NCBI GenBank assembly: GCA_009746045.1
Contig: RPFO01000164.1
Coordinates: 3,669,740-3,729,739 of the forward strand
Direction: 5' to 3'
DNA: 60,000 bases
Source of the DNA: Mesostigma viride
Taxonomy: Eukaryota > Streptophyta > Mesostigmatophyceae > Mesostigmatales > Mesostigmataceae
Each line of letters opens with the position of its first letter. The stretch's first letter is position 1. The notes under the pieces were generated by a model, which saw nothing but the letters and a program-made list of their open reading frames with translations, was not told the origin of the DNA and made no database searches. The translations under genes and the position numbers were made by a program. Shown here piece by piece: positions 1-11,289 of the stretch.

Positions 1-2502
1 GCGCAGGGCGTGCGGGCCCCGCGCGAGGCGTGCGGTCCGGCCGTTTGTGTAGCTGCCGTTGGTGCCTTTTGGCGAAAGACGTTCAAAAAATTTTTGCGCG
101 GGATGCTGCCAGGTTCGTCGATCTGCTGAATCCAACGGCGGACAGAGGCAGGTGCAGTGCGTCATGTATACGTTGGCACCGTCTCCGTTCGCAAAACGGG
201 GGGATTCCGGACTTAGCCAGCCTTGGTCGCATGGTGGTGTGCGACCGAACGTTGTAAATGCCGAGAAGGGTTGCAGTGCTACGACCAGCTCACGTGTGCA
301 GTCCTGAGGAGTGGGAGCGATTTGATGCCCGAGAGACAGAAGAGGAAAAGCCGAAACAAAACGTCGTTCCCTCGGAATATGTGCGGACCTTAAGACTTCA
401 AATCACGACCTTTGGCCGGGCATACCTCGTAGAGGGGTATGTCCTGAAAGAACAGGATGGCGCCATGGTGGATGCTCTCATTAACCGGGTAAAGAAAAGC
501 TGCATAAACTTTCTGGAAACATGTGTGGCTGACGACAACCGTGCAGAGCTGGATAAGTATGAGGCATCCAGCTGGGTGGTAGACCCGACGACTGGTGAGC
601 TCACCGCCCAGAAGCCCAAGGGCTCCAAACCCAAAGCCCTAAGTGTTGAAGAATTCGTAAAAAAGGAGCTGAGCCGGTGGCTAAGCAACTCCAGCTTAAA
701 AAAGAGGCAGAGTTTTGCCGAGGACGAGGATGATGACGTGAAGGAAAATACCAAAGCGCTAAGCGACGTGACCAACATGCCAAAGGTAATAACGCTATCT
801 TTAGCTACAGGAGTCTGCAAGCTTCTTTGTTTTTTCTTTCATCGCAGGTCTGCTACTAACCGACTTCCCGAATGTTAACGTCCTTATTCCATGCCCCGCC
901 CTCTGCTTGCAGACAACTCCTGCTGCCAAGCCGGCGGCAAAGCCGGCGGCCAAGCCGGCGGCCAAGCCGGAGGTCAAGCCGGAGGTCAAGCCGGAAGTAA
1001 AGCCGGAAGTAAAGCCGGAGGTCAAGCCGGAGGCCAAGCCTGTGCAGCATGCCACAGGCGTCCGAGCAGATGAAATTCGGAGACTCAGAGCTCGGCTCCA
1101 AGCCCTTGAGGAGGAGTTAGAGCAGGAAGTGGCAGGGTACGCGCCTGCACCTGTGGAGGTATCGGATGTGAGGCCGCCGCCTCCGGTGGCCAAGAAGGTT
1201 GTACCGCCGCCCCCTCCCGTTCCCAAGCAGCCTGTCATGCCGCCCCCTCCGGTGGCCAAGAAGGTTGTACCGCCGCCCCCTCCCGTTGGCACGCAGCCTG
1301 TCATGCCGCCCCCTCCGGTGCCCAGCAACGCTGTGCAGCCGTCCCCTCCGGTGCCCAACAACACCGTGGAGCCGCCCACTACGGTGCCCAAGCTGGCCGA
1401 CCTGCCAATGCCGGATGGTCTCCCGCCTGCTCGTGTGCCTGCCATCAAGCCAGATGTCTTCGAGCCCATCACGTCGCGCCCCGCCGTCAACAAGCCGCCC
1501 GCCAGCAACAAGCCGGCCGCCAGCAAGAAGCCGGCCGCCAGCAAGAAGCCGGCTGCAAAGCGAAAGCTTCCTAGTGGTCCCATGGACTTGGGGCTTGCGC
1601 ACTATCTGAGCACCTTACTGCCAACCGCGGTGGTTCAAGAGCGACCGGGCCCTGGTGGTTTCGGAGAAGCACTGCACGGGGCCTTCGTGGCACAAAGGTA
1701 CAAGTACGAGCGCGATGGGGCGCGGCCGGCTGCGTATGTTTGGGAGCCTGGCAAAGTGGTGGAGGTGAAGCCGAAGCTCAAGGCCCCTTACGGCACGCGG
1801 TTTGTGGAGCGTGATGGGGGCTCGCAAATGCTGTTTGTTGACTTTGCCACGATGCATTACGGTGACGCCGAGGGCAACGAGAATGCGTGGGTCCTTCTGG
1901 GCAACGTCACTGACGACGACCTTCGAGGCGCACGTGCGAAATTGAAGGAGAGTTGGGGGCCAGCAGAGGAGAAGGAGGAGGTGTCGGATGAGTATGTACC
2001 GGCCAAGCGAGCGCGGGCGCCACCCAAGGAGAAGGCGTCTGCCGGTGCTCCCTCCGCGCCAGCGATCCCGCCTGCCTCTAGCTCTTCGACCGCAACGGTG
2101 TCTGCTGGTGCTCCCTCCGCGCCAGCGATCCCGCCTGCCTCTAGCTCTCCGGCCGCAACAGCGTCTGCCGGTGCTCCCTCCGCGCCAGCGATCCCGCCTG
2201 CCTCTAGCCCTTCGCCCGCAATGGCGTCTGCCGGTGCTCCCTCCGCGCCAGCGATCCCGCCTGCCTCTAGCTCTTCGACCGCAACGGAGTCTGCCGGTGC
2301 TCCCTCCGCGCCAGCGATCCCGCCTGCCTCTAGCTCTCCGGCCGCAACGGCGTCTGCCGATGCTCCCTCCGCGCCAGATCTCACCGAGGCGGAACTGGAG
2401 CTTGCCGCGCTCAAGGCCATGATGGCAAAAGCGCAGCGGAAAGTTGAGCTGGAGCGGCAAGCAAAGGAGTCCCAGAGTCAGACTCCTGATCCGGTAATTT
2501 AG
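1..2502 (+). CDS. Three-exon hypothetical protein gene, 5' end outside window
   Basis: I do not recognise the family. Three exons join in frame with GT-AG introns: up to 151, 302-785 and 913-2502. Intron 1 (152-301) splits a Ser codon at phase 2; intron 2 (786-912) is phase 0. The frame is open to the window edge, so the start lies upstream or near position 30. The first two exons encode a charged globular segment. Exon 3 begins with Lys-Pro repeats (about 919-1035), then a Leu/Glu-rich helix, proline stretches of the PPPPV type (about 1170-1390), PAASKK repeats, a conserved-looking block (about 1580-1960) with no motif I can name, and 21-residue Ala/Ser/Pro repeats. The stop is TAG at 2500. 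The tail ends in a short Glu/Lys/Gln-rich helix. It could be a nuclear or scaffold protein, or a transposon-borne gene. Frame continuity across both introns is good evidence that it is real; function is open. Confidence 0.7.
2038..2376 (+). repeat. 63-bp coding minisatellite
   Basis: Five full 63-bp units plus a partial sixth encode a 21-residue unit starting SAGAPSAPAIPPASS. Units differ mainly in the last six residues. The length is a multiple of three, so copy-number change would keep the frame. The same array gives long spurious antisense ORFs. Confidence 0.9.
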
Positions 2503-3088
2503 TGGAATGTTTTTTCTGAAGCACGTTTTAGCTATGTAGTGATGTGGTGTTGTCACACCCAATTGCCATGTGCGTATATTTTTGTTACTCATGTATGTAT
2601 CACTCTCATGCTAGGTCATGCATCATACCCACAGGCATAACCCATTTCACCATGCATAGGATGTTTTGCTGGGCAACAACTATCTGCCGTGCCTGACTGC
2701 CCCCCCCCCCCTGCCTTGCTGCCCTTGTGTCCTCTTCAATGGTGGTGCTCTGTGTGCCTGCAGGCCTCCAGAGCATGAGTGCTGGCAACTGTGTGGCTTT
2801 GTTCAGGCAAAGAAGCATCATTGATCATGATGACACCTGAAGAAGAAGTAAATTAATTGGCTGGGCTTGATGCGGCCTGTGTTATTTCACAATGGTGTAA
2901 ACGTATCGATGAGACGCCCAATGTGGGGCTAAATCCTCATTGTAAATCAAGAGAGACAACTGTTAATGGGATGTATTATTATTTGTAATAAAGAAACCAT
3001 TTGGAATGATGGCCTGTTAAGCTGTTCTTAACAGTGCTTGTGTTGTAATGCTGGCAAATCTGCATTTTCCCCTTTTTTATCACTGTCA
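2503..3088 (+). other. Presumed 3' UTR and downstream flank of the first gene
   Basis: No coding signal is seen. A TGTAA motif (2984-2988) overlaps an AATAAA (2987-2992) about 485 bases after the stop codon. TGTAA is the usual green-algal polyadenylation signal, so the transcript may end near 3000. A run of C lies at 2700-2711. Confidence 0.45.
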
Positions 3089-3455
3089 TTTTTACCACTT
3101 TGTGGTATTTTTTTACCACCCTCATTTTTACCACTTTTTACCACTTTTTACCACCCTCACTTTTACCACTTTGTGGCGTGTTTTTACCACCCTCGCTTTT
3201 ACCACTTGGTGGTATTTTTTACCACTTTGGTGGTAAAAGGGGTGGTAAAAGGTGGTAAAATGATTTTACCACCTGCTTTTCTCCTAGCGTTTTCCACCGT
3301 TTTACCACTTTTTACCACTTTTTACCACTTTTTACCACTTTTTACCACTTTTTACCACTTTTTACCACTTTTACCACTTTTTACCACTTTTTACCACTTT
3401 TTACCACTTTTTACCACCCACTTTTACCACTTTTACCACTTTTACCACCAACGAG
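3089..3455. repeat. TTTTTACCAC tandem satellite
   Basis: A 9-11 bp unit of the type TTTTTACCAC is repeated with few changes, most regularly at 3299-3455. A short block at about 3222-3270 carries the complementary GGTGGTAAAA orientation, so the array contains an internal inversion and can fold back. The plus-strand ORFs through it (His/Tyr/Leu/Phe-rich) are repeat translations, not genes. Confidence 0.9.
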
Positions 3456-4163
3456 TTCCTAGTGCAGCGGACTTTCGTAAAGACGCGGGAGGCCCAGGCA
3501 GACGGAAACTCCCAAGAACCAAAGGAAACCGGCGATACCAAACGGGACGTCTCGTCTGACAGTGACTACCAAGACAGAGGTAATAGCCACTGCGTATTTC
3601 CTCAACAGCATAAATCTGATCATTCTTGACGTACCAAAATAATGCATCATCGTTCAGGGGTCATCATCTGACCCATTTCAAGCCGCGGAACCCAAAATTG
3701 CCACAAAATGGCGCGCTGACAGCCATATCTTGCTATGCGCGCGCGCAACGGTAAAAAATGTTAGCAAAAGTCACGTGACTGCCTGCAAGAAAGTGGTGGT
3801 ATTTACTGTGCTATGGCGCAATTACCTACCCAACCTGTGCATTTTCATTGAGGTTGGGTCTGCCCCGACCCGCCGGACATATTTACGTTACGTCACTTAC
3901 GTCGCAGGTCACGGAATTACGCGGTACAGTTACGTTACGTGTGTTGTGGTCAAATTTGACCACATCGGCGGACCATGGGTTAAGCAAGCCCGCCCAGGTG
4001 GAGGGAGCATCGCTGGCCCTCCTCGCTGCTCTTCCCGTTTGGAGCCTTTTCATCTCCTTAATTGCGAATTTCATGTTCTCTTAGGGCAGCCTGAAAGGCT
4101 GCCTCATCAGAGGGGGTGTCAGGCAGGGGGTCCCCCACCACCAGAGCGTCCTTGACACTGAAG
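3456..4163. other. Intergenic, no gene supported
   Basis: Only short unconvincing ORFs occur here. The GTTACGTCACTTACGTCGC-like stretch near 3888-3940 has several TACGT/ACGTCA cores but is not assigned. Confidence 0.4.
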
Positions 4164-5013
4164 TCATGGCGCTTTCCCGCTTCCCCTGGTCCAGGACCAG
4201 AAGGCCCTCCTTGGACTGACAGGGTTGGGGGGGGGATGATCCCTTGGTGGCTGCCAGCGGGGGGGCCTCCTCAGGCACCACCCCATATGCTGGGCCAGAA
4301 TGGCCTCCGTTACCCGTGACCGGGATATGGACTTCATGGCCTTGAAATGGGCTGACCGCGCGAGGGCGGCCAGCAGGTCTTGACCATCAGAGTATTTCAT
4401 CTGATAGTCAGCATTTTGAAGAAGGTCGCGTATAACCGTTGAGTTGCCTCACGGTACGCGGCCGCCATCGCCTGGTGGGTGGCCAGGCGACGGGCAGCCT
4501 CCTAGCTCCTCATATTCTTGCCGCTTTGCAGCGAGCCGGAAGGCCGTCTCGTGACGGACCTCCCGGTCGCGCTGCCGGCCTGCCGCGCGCGACGTTCCTC
4601 GTTGGCCAGGGCCAGCGCGGCCTGCTCCACAGCCGGGAGCGCTGGGGTGAGTGTTATCTCTTGCTCCCCGTCGGGGAGGCTGGCGGTGTCCGAGACCTCG
4701 TCGTCGGACATGGGTCAAGTCCTCCGATGGGATCAACGGGCCTGCGCAGCACCCGAGTGAGCTTTACGCTCGAGATCCATATCCTTCTTCTTTCGAAGAA
4801 GGCTGGAGGGCCGCCCGAGCTGAAGCTCAGTAAAATTGTCGGTCCCTGGGCGAAGGGGACATTAAGATTGGACGTGGCGGGACGAAAAGTGATCGGCCCG
4901 TCCGGCGCCACGGACGCCGTCTGTCGGGGCATGAGCTCCCAAATGGTAGGCGGCCGAGGGCCGGACTGTGGGGCCTCGGGGGGGTTGACCTCCGAGGGCC
5001 TGTCCACAGCCAT
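4164..5013 (-). pseudogene. Frameshifted gag-like or unknown helical protein remnant
   Basis: Coding character runs on the minus strand but jumps between frames. An N-terminal Pro-rich part (5013-4740) is followed by an ATG at 4711 opening an acidic start (MSDDEVSDTASL). Then come helical Ala/Glu/Arg-rich segments in a second frame (about 4600-4510), a third frame (about 4498-4420) and a fourth stretch (4400-4250) rich in Ala, Lys and Ser. No single frame stays open, so at least three indels or unrecognised introns are needed. The composition (charged helices, no catalytic motif) is like retroelement Gag proteins, but no zinc knuckle is visible. Identity is unproven. Confidence 0.4.
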
Positions 5014-5045
5014 GGCTGCCCGGCTTGGAAAATACGTGTGCGGGG

Positions 5046-5112
5046 TATAATACGTGGACTTAAAATACGCGTATTATACGTGGGGGGTATAAAATACGCG
5101 GTGGTAAAATGC
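5046..5112. repeat. AAAATACGCG motif cluster
   Basis: Four or five variants of TAAAATACGCG / TATTATACGTG occur within 70 bases. A smaller cluster of the same motif is at 6277-6302, on the other side of the hAT-like fragment. They may be subterminal repeats of the element that carried it; no terminal inverted repeat or target duplication was found. Confidence 0.45.
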
Positions 5113-5316
5113 GCGACAGTTTTTGTGGTCCAATTGTCAGTCACCCAATTAGCACGCTCCTTGATGATGGTCATGCAGTTATTACAACTGAAATTTGGTG
5201 TATATGCTTATTTATTAACATCTTCCATTTATGCCCTGCAATCCTATCTGATTATGATTCGTTAAATGCAGGGGGGAGCATGCTGCAACGGGAATTGTAA
5301 GGAATCAATTAATTAA

Positions 5317-5980
5317 TTAATTGTAAGGAAAGCCATCCACTCTATAATGCATGAGAGGACATAAGACACAACTACGGACCATGCTCTCAAGGTCGCCACC
5401 CAACAACAACTTAATTCCGAGAAGGAGGGGTGACGTGCCCTCCTCTGTACTGGACCATGCCGGCCACCATCTGCTTGAAAGAGGCGCTCTCAGCCGCATT
5501 GAAGGCAATGCCGTTCTCGATAAAAAATTCGGCAGCCAGCAGCTGGACACCTTTCTCGTCGACGGGAACCAGCCATTTGGTGATGCTCAGCTGGCCTTTG
5601 CTGGGAACCGACGACAAGTCAGCCGGCGCAGCCCCTCCCATATCCGCCATTGCCCTGTTCAAATTGTGCTGCTTCTTGGCGTCTGACTGCTGCGACTTGT
5701 TGTTATACATCCTGAGAAACTTGCTCCGGATATTCGGTGGAATTTTGTCGCAGGGTAACATCCCTTCCCCTGCGATTCCGGCAAAGTGTGCACGGACTTG
5801 GAATACGCTGATTGCCCCCGCCCCGTATGAGAACTTCTTGTTGCAAAATGAGCAGAACTTATTCGACACAAACTGCGTTTTGTTACTAACAGCATCTGTG
5901 ACTGCTTCTTTCTTCTCGAGAACGAAATCCCATTCAAGCCCTTTCTTCTTCATGGCTGCAAATCGAAAATGGCTGCACAC
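5317..5980 (-). pseudogene. hAT transposase N-terminal fragment (BED-like zinc finger)
   Basis: The minus-strand reading frame 5980-5411 (189 codons) has a zinc-finger pattern of the BED type, CSFCNKKFSYG followed by HF about 20 residues later. About 100 residues on is the hAT N-terminal signature FFIENGIAFNAAESASFKQM, then a YRGG...PPSRN segment. This is the DNA-binding and leader part of hAT transposases. The frame stops at 5411. The expected continuation resumes in another frame to about 5317, as if one extra base were present, or an intron begins there. The catalytic DDE region and the C-terminal dimerisation domain are absent nearby. A clear but truncated transposase; which family it served is unknown. 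Confidence 0.65.
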
Positions 5981-6504
5981 TGTCGCACAGTCGCACTGGC
6001 CTCGTCGTCGCTATATTGCATTACACCGTCAGTAGCACAGCTGGCATTTGCTGGCACACTGTTATTATGCGTTATGTACCTAGTCCTAGCTGTCTCCTAC
6101 CGGCCAAACATTTTGCAAGGCTTGCGCTTTATGAAAAGAACTGTACGCATCTACTTCTAGTAGTAAAAATCTCAAATGTGCAGTGAGCGCGCCGCGCCCA
6201 GAACCTGGGCACCGCGCCAGTGCCCGCTGCCCGCTGGTACCCCCGAAAAATTCTAAGTCCAAACCGCGTGGTCAGACGTAAAATACGCGTAAAATACGTC
6301 GAGGTCCATAATATGCTTTATCCCGCATTTTATCGCAAAAGTGCGGCGTACAGACCAACCCGGATGGCTGCTCCAGCCGTGGTTGCGGCTGTCGCAGCCG
6401 CCGGATCGAGTCGAGGGTAGGTCGGTTCCCCGGGGGGGAACCGTCTCGTCCTCCGGCTTCTCAGGGGAGGGGGGTAGGTCGGACTGCCTGGCGGCAGCCG
6501 TCCC

Positions 6505-6672
6505 CTACTCCTGGCGGACATTGTTGTTATTCTTCTTGTTTTTCTTCTTTTTCTTAGAAATAGCCGCATCCCCAGCCGGCTTCTTGGTGTTATCCTTGGG
6601 CAGACGCCTATCCTGCCCATCATCCTCATCGTTAAAGTCCAACTTCTTCGCAACGTTCTTGTTGATAGCCAT
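6505..6672 (-). CDS. Short Lys/Asn-rich ORF, possible first exon
   Basis: ATG at 6672 opens a 55-codon frame, MAINKNVAKKLDFNDEDDG..., with a long lysine/asparagine run before a TAG stop. After the TAG the same frame stays open for about 90 further codons (to about 6230), so this could be a first exon or a disrupted longer protein. It lies just upstream, on the same strand, of the hAT zinc-finger fragment and may be its N-terminal exon. No domain is recognised. A nuclear-localisation-like KKKKKNKK run is visible. Confidence 0.3.
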   Translation of the reverse strand: MAINKNVAKKLDFNDEDDGQDRRLPKDNTKKPAGDAAISKKKKKNKKNNNNVRQE

Positions 6673-6771
6673 TATTGGTATCGTAAAATTCAAGTTAGGA
6701 AATGGGAATGAACGACGTAGTATAATGCTTGAGAGCACTGAGAGCAGTGAGCCATGAATTGCTTGGTTCAT

Positions 6772-7934
6772 TAGAAAATAGGTTTACCCTTTATTATCAA
6801 CGTTGCTCTCACTGGCCACGCCGCCAGTGACCGTTGGGTGCAGACCGTTGGCCCGAGGCCGCACGATGACAGGTAGCAGTCTAGTCACTGCATCGTGTGA
6901 TCACAGATCAATGCACGCTGCAGTACGGTCCCTATCTAGGATACTCTAGTACCGTCCAATGACAGGACACTACGTATATACTGGGTACTGACATCTGTCA
7001 CGTACCCCAGTACCCAAAGTACCTATATCTAGGGAAACGTATGCGACTAAACTAGCATTCCTATCTGCATAGCCCACGTGGTATTTATATTCACATACCA
7101 ACGTAGGTTTACAAGGCTTATTCATACGTTGTATTCACAATGCCTTTGAGACTAAGTCTGCAGCAAAGCATGGAGACTAACTCAAGGTCTACTGGAGGGG
7201 GTGGGGCCTAGTTGATGATCAACCACAAGATCATTGTGGGCGCCCCCCGCGGGCTATAGATTAGCCCTTTGTAGGCCGGCCTTTACGTCAAGCCACGGTA
7301 GCCAAAATGCATGTACGTGCAATGATATAATGCACGGTAGACGCCCTAGCCTTGCCGATCTAGTGAGTCTGTCCGAAGCCAGTTGCTCTAGCTGCCCCAT
7401 GCAGCGCCACTCAGCCTAGCTGCTGATGCCCCGGCCGCCTTGCATCGTACGTTCGCTCCGTACGCGCCACCACACGGGCTGCCATGCAATGCTCACACGG
7501 TCTTATTGCACCGCCACGCACAGGGGATGCCGGATCGTCAGTTTCGACAGGTCCAACTGTAGATGCACCCTGTGGCATGCCACCAGCTGTGGCATGAGGC
7601 CGGTCCCGAAGAGGGGGGTCCCTGCCCGTTCCGTTGTGCACACATAGCAAATCACTTTGGTGCTCCGTGTCTTATCCCCCCAGAAGCCCAAGGCCGTTGT
7701 ACTGGACGGGGGCGGGGACCTGCCGTGATGATCAACTACAAGATGTGGACGCCCCCTGTGGGCTAGAATAGCCCTATATATTGACTTGTAGCTTGTAATC
7801 ATTGGTAGTACTGCCGGCCGCCATGGCAGCCATGCCTAGCTTAATTAAGAATGTTTGCCTATAGCCGTGCATGCCACCACTTACCGCTAGTCACGTGCAC
7901 CGCTAACGCACGGTACACAACCACCCATCATGCA
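6772..7934. other. Intergenic with a direct repeat pair
   Basis: No gene is supported. Two related segments of about 60-80 bp, at 7211-7270 and 7722-7805, share GATGATCAAC..ACAAGAT and a GGACGCCCCC..GGGCTA core in the same orientation, separated by about 450 bp. They could be terminal direct repeats of a small decayed element. Confidence 0.45.
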
Positions 7935-8255
7935 GGAATGAATTGAATTGAATTGAATTGGAACATAACTCCGTTGCAGGAGTATATTATAGGTATCACA
8001 TATCCCTGAGAAGGGGTATATATGGCTTTTACACTCTGGGCTACTTCCGGCAATGGTAGGGTGTAAACTACAACTAGCTGCTCTGGGTGCACAAAGTGAA
8101 CCTGCACACCACTACGACTATATCCTAGAACCTATACCGAAACGCGCGGGCATAGGGGGGGGAAGATCAGTGCTCATGGCTATACAAAGGCTAGCTATAG
8201 GGCACGGCTTCTCAGCGCGGATCGAGGGCTCCGGTGACTCCCTAGCTGGATGTGC
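7935..8255 (-). repeat. LINE 3'-end fragment, inverted
   Basis: A GAATT tandem run (7938-7960) is followed by CTCCGTTG..GGAGTA and CATATCCCTGAGAAGGGG. The same order in reverse complement ends the LINE at 11290-12245 and recurs at 34867-35060. It is a 3' fragment of that family on the minus strand. Confidence 0.55.
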
Positions 8256-8528
8256 ACAGCATAACTAAATAATAAAGCTAGGCATCATCTGGTGTGTGGC
8301 ACATTTATTCATAGGTACACATGTGCATGACTAAATAATGCTTATAAGGCATCAGGCCATCAGCTGGTATAATAAAGCCTGTAGCAGGCGTACATGTACA
8401 TTAGTTAGGCCACGGCTACTAGGCCTGACTATCCTACGCTAAGCTATACTCAGTACTGCTGTATTCCCCTTTATATAAAGCTGCATGGGGCGTCTGGAGG
8501 TGCTGGGGCCGAGCGCTGGGGTCACTTG
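8256..8528. other. Intergenic
   Basis: No gene or element boundary is recognised. AT-rich with several CTAG motifs. Confidence 0.4.
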
Positions 8529-9850
8529 TCAGGGCTTGTGGCCGACGTAGATGGTCGCCCCCTTCCAGTATACACCGGCTGGCTTCTCCGCGCCGCGGTC
8601 TGCCGGAGCTGGAGGTATAGGTCAGCCATAGCTCCCATCGCCGTTGTTGCTGCGCGAGGGTCAAGTCGTCGTCAAAGGTGAAGGGAGTCTTCTCGAGCCG
8701 CTAATTGCAGCGTCTGAGAAACGAAATCTTGTCCGCTGGGTTCTCAATTAAGATGAGAAGAAGTGGAGGCGCCCCTCAGTGCCTTACTAATAATACCCCG
8801 CGAGCGGGGATCGAAGTCATTGGGCGGCCAGCTTGATCTCACCTGCATGAAGGAGACCCATGCAACCAAGGATTTTGCTCTCAAACGCCTGGGCAAGCTT
8901 CTCGGAATTCTCACCGTCCACCATGTCGAAGTTCTTGACAATGGCATTGAGGCTGCGCTTAATTGGCAAGCTCGGCCTCCTCACGGAGGTCGAGCGTCTG
9001 CTGCTGGAGCTGTGCTGCGACAGCGGACGGGTGGTGGAGGTGGTTTGTTGCTTAAGCATATGGCCGCCCAGGTCTGGGTGGGAGGAGCATCGCCAGCCAG
9101 GCCAGCACAGACTGAGGGGCTGGCTTGGCGGCAATGTCCTTCACGGCCGACTCCGGGCGGTGAGGCCTGCGGTGTTTTGCAAGCTCTCGAGGGCGATGGC
9201 ATTGTCCCGTGAGGCGCTGGTCGATGTCGCGGAGCTGGGCGGTGATGGCGTCGCGGAGGTGGGGGTGCATGGTGGCGGTGGATCGAGGACGGCGAGGAGG
9301 GCCGGTGAACTTCGAGGTGGCGGTGGAGATGGTGCAGAGGATCGAGGGGGAGCTCGGCAGCCAGCATGCTGCCCATGGCTGCCACATCTGCAGCTGAGGG
9401 GGTCGGCCACGTGCTGCGCGAGGGCCTCCTTAGTTAAGGAGTGAGGGGATGGAGGATTTGGTCAAGGTGGTGGTGAGGGCCGGGCGTGGGGAGCCAGAGC
9501 TCCTCGATGCCGAGCGTCCAAGGAGGGAGAAGAGGATGTATAGCTAGCTGCAGTCTTCATGCAGGGCGGGGGGCGGTGAGGATGTAGTCGTATCGGGGCG
9601 CCTGGAATGGAAGGCATCGACGAGGAGGCGACCCTGGTGGAAGAGCTGCTTGCGCAGTTCAGTAAGCGAGGCGTGCGATCCCCAGAACACGTAGCTCGGA
9701 TCTTGTCGTGGTTGAGCTTGTCAAAAAAGCCGGGCTGCAGCTGGCCTCAATTAAGTCGAACTCTTTCCAGTTCGGCTCGGCAGGGCGACTGCGCTTGGGT
9801 GCAGGGGACGCTGCGGGCGAGGCGAGCCCGGGAGGGGGCTGGGCGACCAT
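8529..9850 (-). pseudogene. LINE ORF1-like protein remnant
   Basis: Minus-strand coding stretches in changing frames line up into one decayed gene: a Lys/Arg/Pro-rich start (about 9850-9740), a FWGSHASLTELRKQLFHQG segment (about 9690-9620), an Asp/Arg helix MHPHLRDAITAQLRDIDQRL (about 9270-9210), an acidic helix ending in HAGEIKLAAQ (8817), and a C-terminal block with DDLTLAQQQRRW followed by GVYWKGATIYVGHKP and a TGA at 8529. The last block resembles the C-terminal domain of ORF1 proteins of plant and algal L1-type LINEs (Leu-Thr-x-x-Gln-x-x-Arg, then Trp-x-Gly). Several frameshifts are required. It is on the opposite strand to the nearby LINE reverse-transcriptase remnant, so they are not one copy. 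Confidence 0.5.
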
Positions 9851-10884
9851 GCACTATAGGGCTTGGCTATTGGCGCCGCTGCCTTCTGGGCCGGAGGGCC
9901 GAAGCTGCAGCCGGAGCTGCAGACGTATTTTCAGGGCTGAGCGCAGCCGCCTGGCTGCGTTGCGCGGAGGAGCGTTTGCTCGCCATATATTGCGTAATAG
10001 CTTCGGAATTTAATTATATCAGCGTGTGCGTCTTAGAAAGACGAAGCGATTGTAATATTCACAGCCGAATTCGGTGCCCAAACGTGAAAGTTATGAGCTC
10101 CGCCGTCAGCCATGGCTACCCGGTCGTGGGATCGTGGCACAAAAGATTATGCAACCAGCCATAGCCTTAGCTTAGCCCTTGCCATGCTGACAGCCATGCT
10201 ACATCCTGGGTATATGATCAGATTACTCGCCCACGCTCCTTGTTATGATAATAATGCTCACATGGGTCTTATTGCACCCACAGAACTTGCCGGATCGTCT
10301 ATCGTGTCCGATTGCTGCTGTGGCATGCCTCTGGCATCAAAGGACTAACGGGGGTCTCTGCCCTTAAATTTCTTAACCTGTTGTGCACATACGGGGCTTT
10401 GCTGCTCCATGACTAGCTCCCCAACGGGAGCACGAGTTTAATTAATTAATTAATTATCCCCCCCATAGTTGTCTCACTTCACATCCTCTATCAGTTGCTC
10501 TTTGAATGTGAGGGCCTTGCGCGGCGTCTAGCCTTAAGCTGGGCCCGTCGCACGTGAGGAGGTGCCTGCCTGGCTGTTCAGACCGCAGCTCTGCCGGGAC
10601 GAGCGGCCACGAGAGGTGTCTACCTGGTTGGTGCGAGCTACAAAACCCCACTAGTTGCAATCTGCACTGCTTGATCAATAGTGCTAGTGATAAGTGGAGA
10701 GTCTGCACATGTTGCCCATAGCGTGTGCAAGAAGCCAGATTTTTTTACGAACCATTTGTGAACAAATACATTACTTGTGACCCAGGGTCAACAAGTCGCG
10801 GTCATGGTCAGACCCCCCCTGTATTTAAACCAGTGTATCTCTCTAATGAATTAGCATTTGGTCGGTAGCTCTGAGTAGCTCAAA
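9851..10884. other. Intergenic with decayed LINE pieces
   Basis: Minus strand 10708-10454 contains a degenerate match (RLQLVGF...QPGRHL) to the LINE C-terminal region seen at 26.9 kb, and 10395-10460 has the inverted LINE tail ending in AATTAATTAATTAATTA. No intact gene. Confidence 0.4.
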
Positions 10885-11166
10885 AAGTCCTTTGATATAT
10901 GGGCTTTCAGGAAAGTATACACACGCTCGAAACACACGCCCTGATCAAGCAAGCTGTTTCCGGCCCCACCGTCTAGGTCATCTAGTCGCTCTACACGTAA
11001 GCCAGCCATAATTTCCATGCACAAGGCTACACATTTCCATCACCATTGATATTCATCATCCTGCATGAACGACTCGAACACGCGGACAAGATAACGGCAG
11101 GCTCGAGCTACCATGGTCCGGATTCTCCCGATTTCTGGCCTGCGCTGGTTGTCTCCTTGATACACA
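10885..11166 (-). repeat. Dispersed ~280-bp repeat, inverted copy
   Basis: This segment is the reverse complement of the two tandem copies at 23493-24062 (shared GGTGGGGCCGGAAAC, TCGTTCAGGATGATGAA and GAATCCGGACCATGG cores). Its right-hand ~57 bp occur alone at 20946-21005 and 35322-35378. No coding potential. A SINE or element terminus is possible. Confidence 0.7.
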
Positions 11167-11289
11167 TGACTATGAAAAAATAAATTCCCTACATGTTATG
11201 ACGTGTTCCATAAATAGCTCACAACCGAAATATTCATTAATTAATTAATAGACACATGACTGCGTCACGTGAGCATAAGTCCTCAGCTA

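Noticed and set aside
801-1602. Long minus-strand ORFs opposite the first gene
   Set aside because: They mirror the Lys-Pro and Pro-Val repeats of the plus-strand exon, which has matching splice sites.
3038-3559. Membrane-like Phe/Leu/His protein
   Set aside because: Translation of the TTTTTACCAC satellite.
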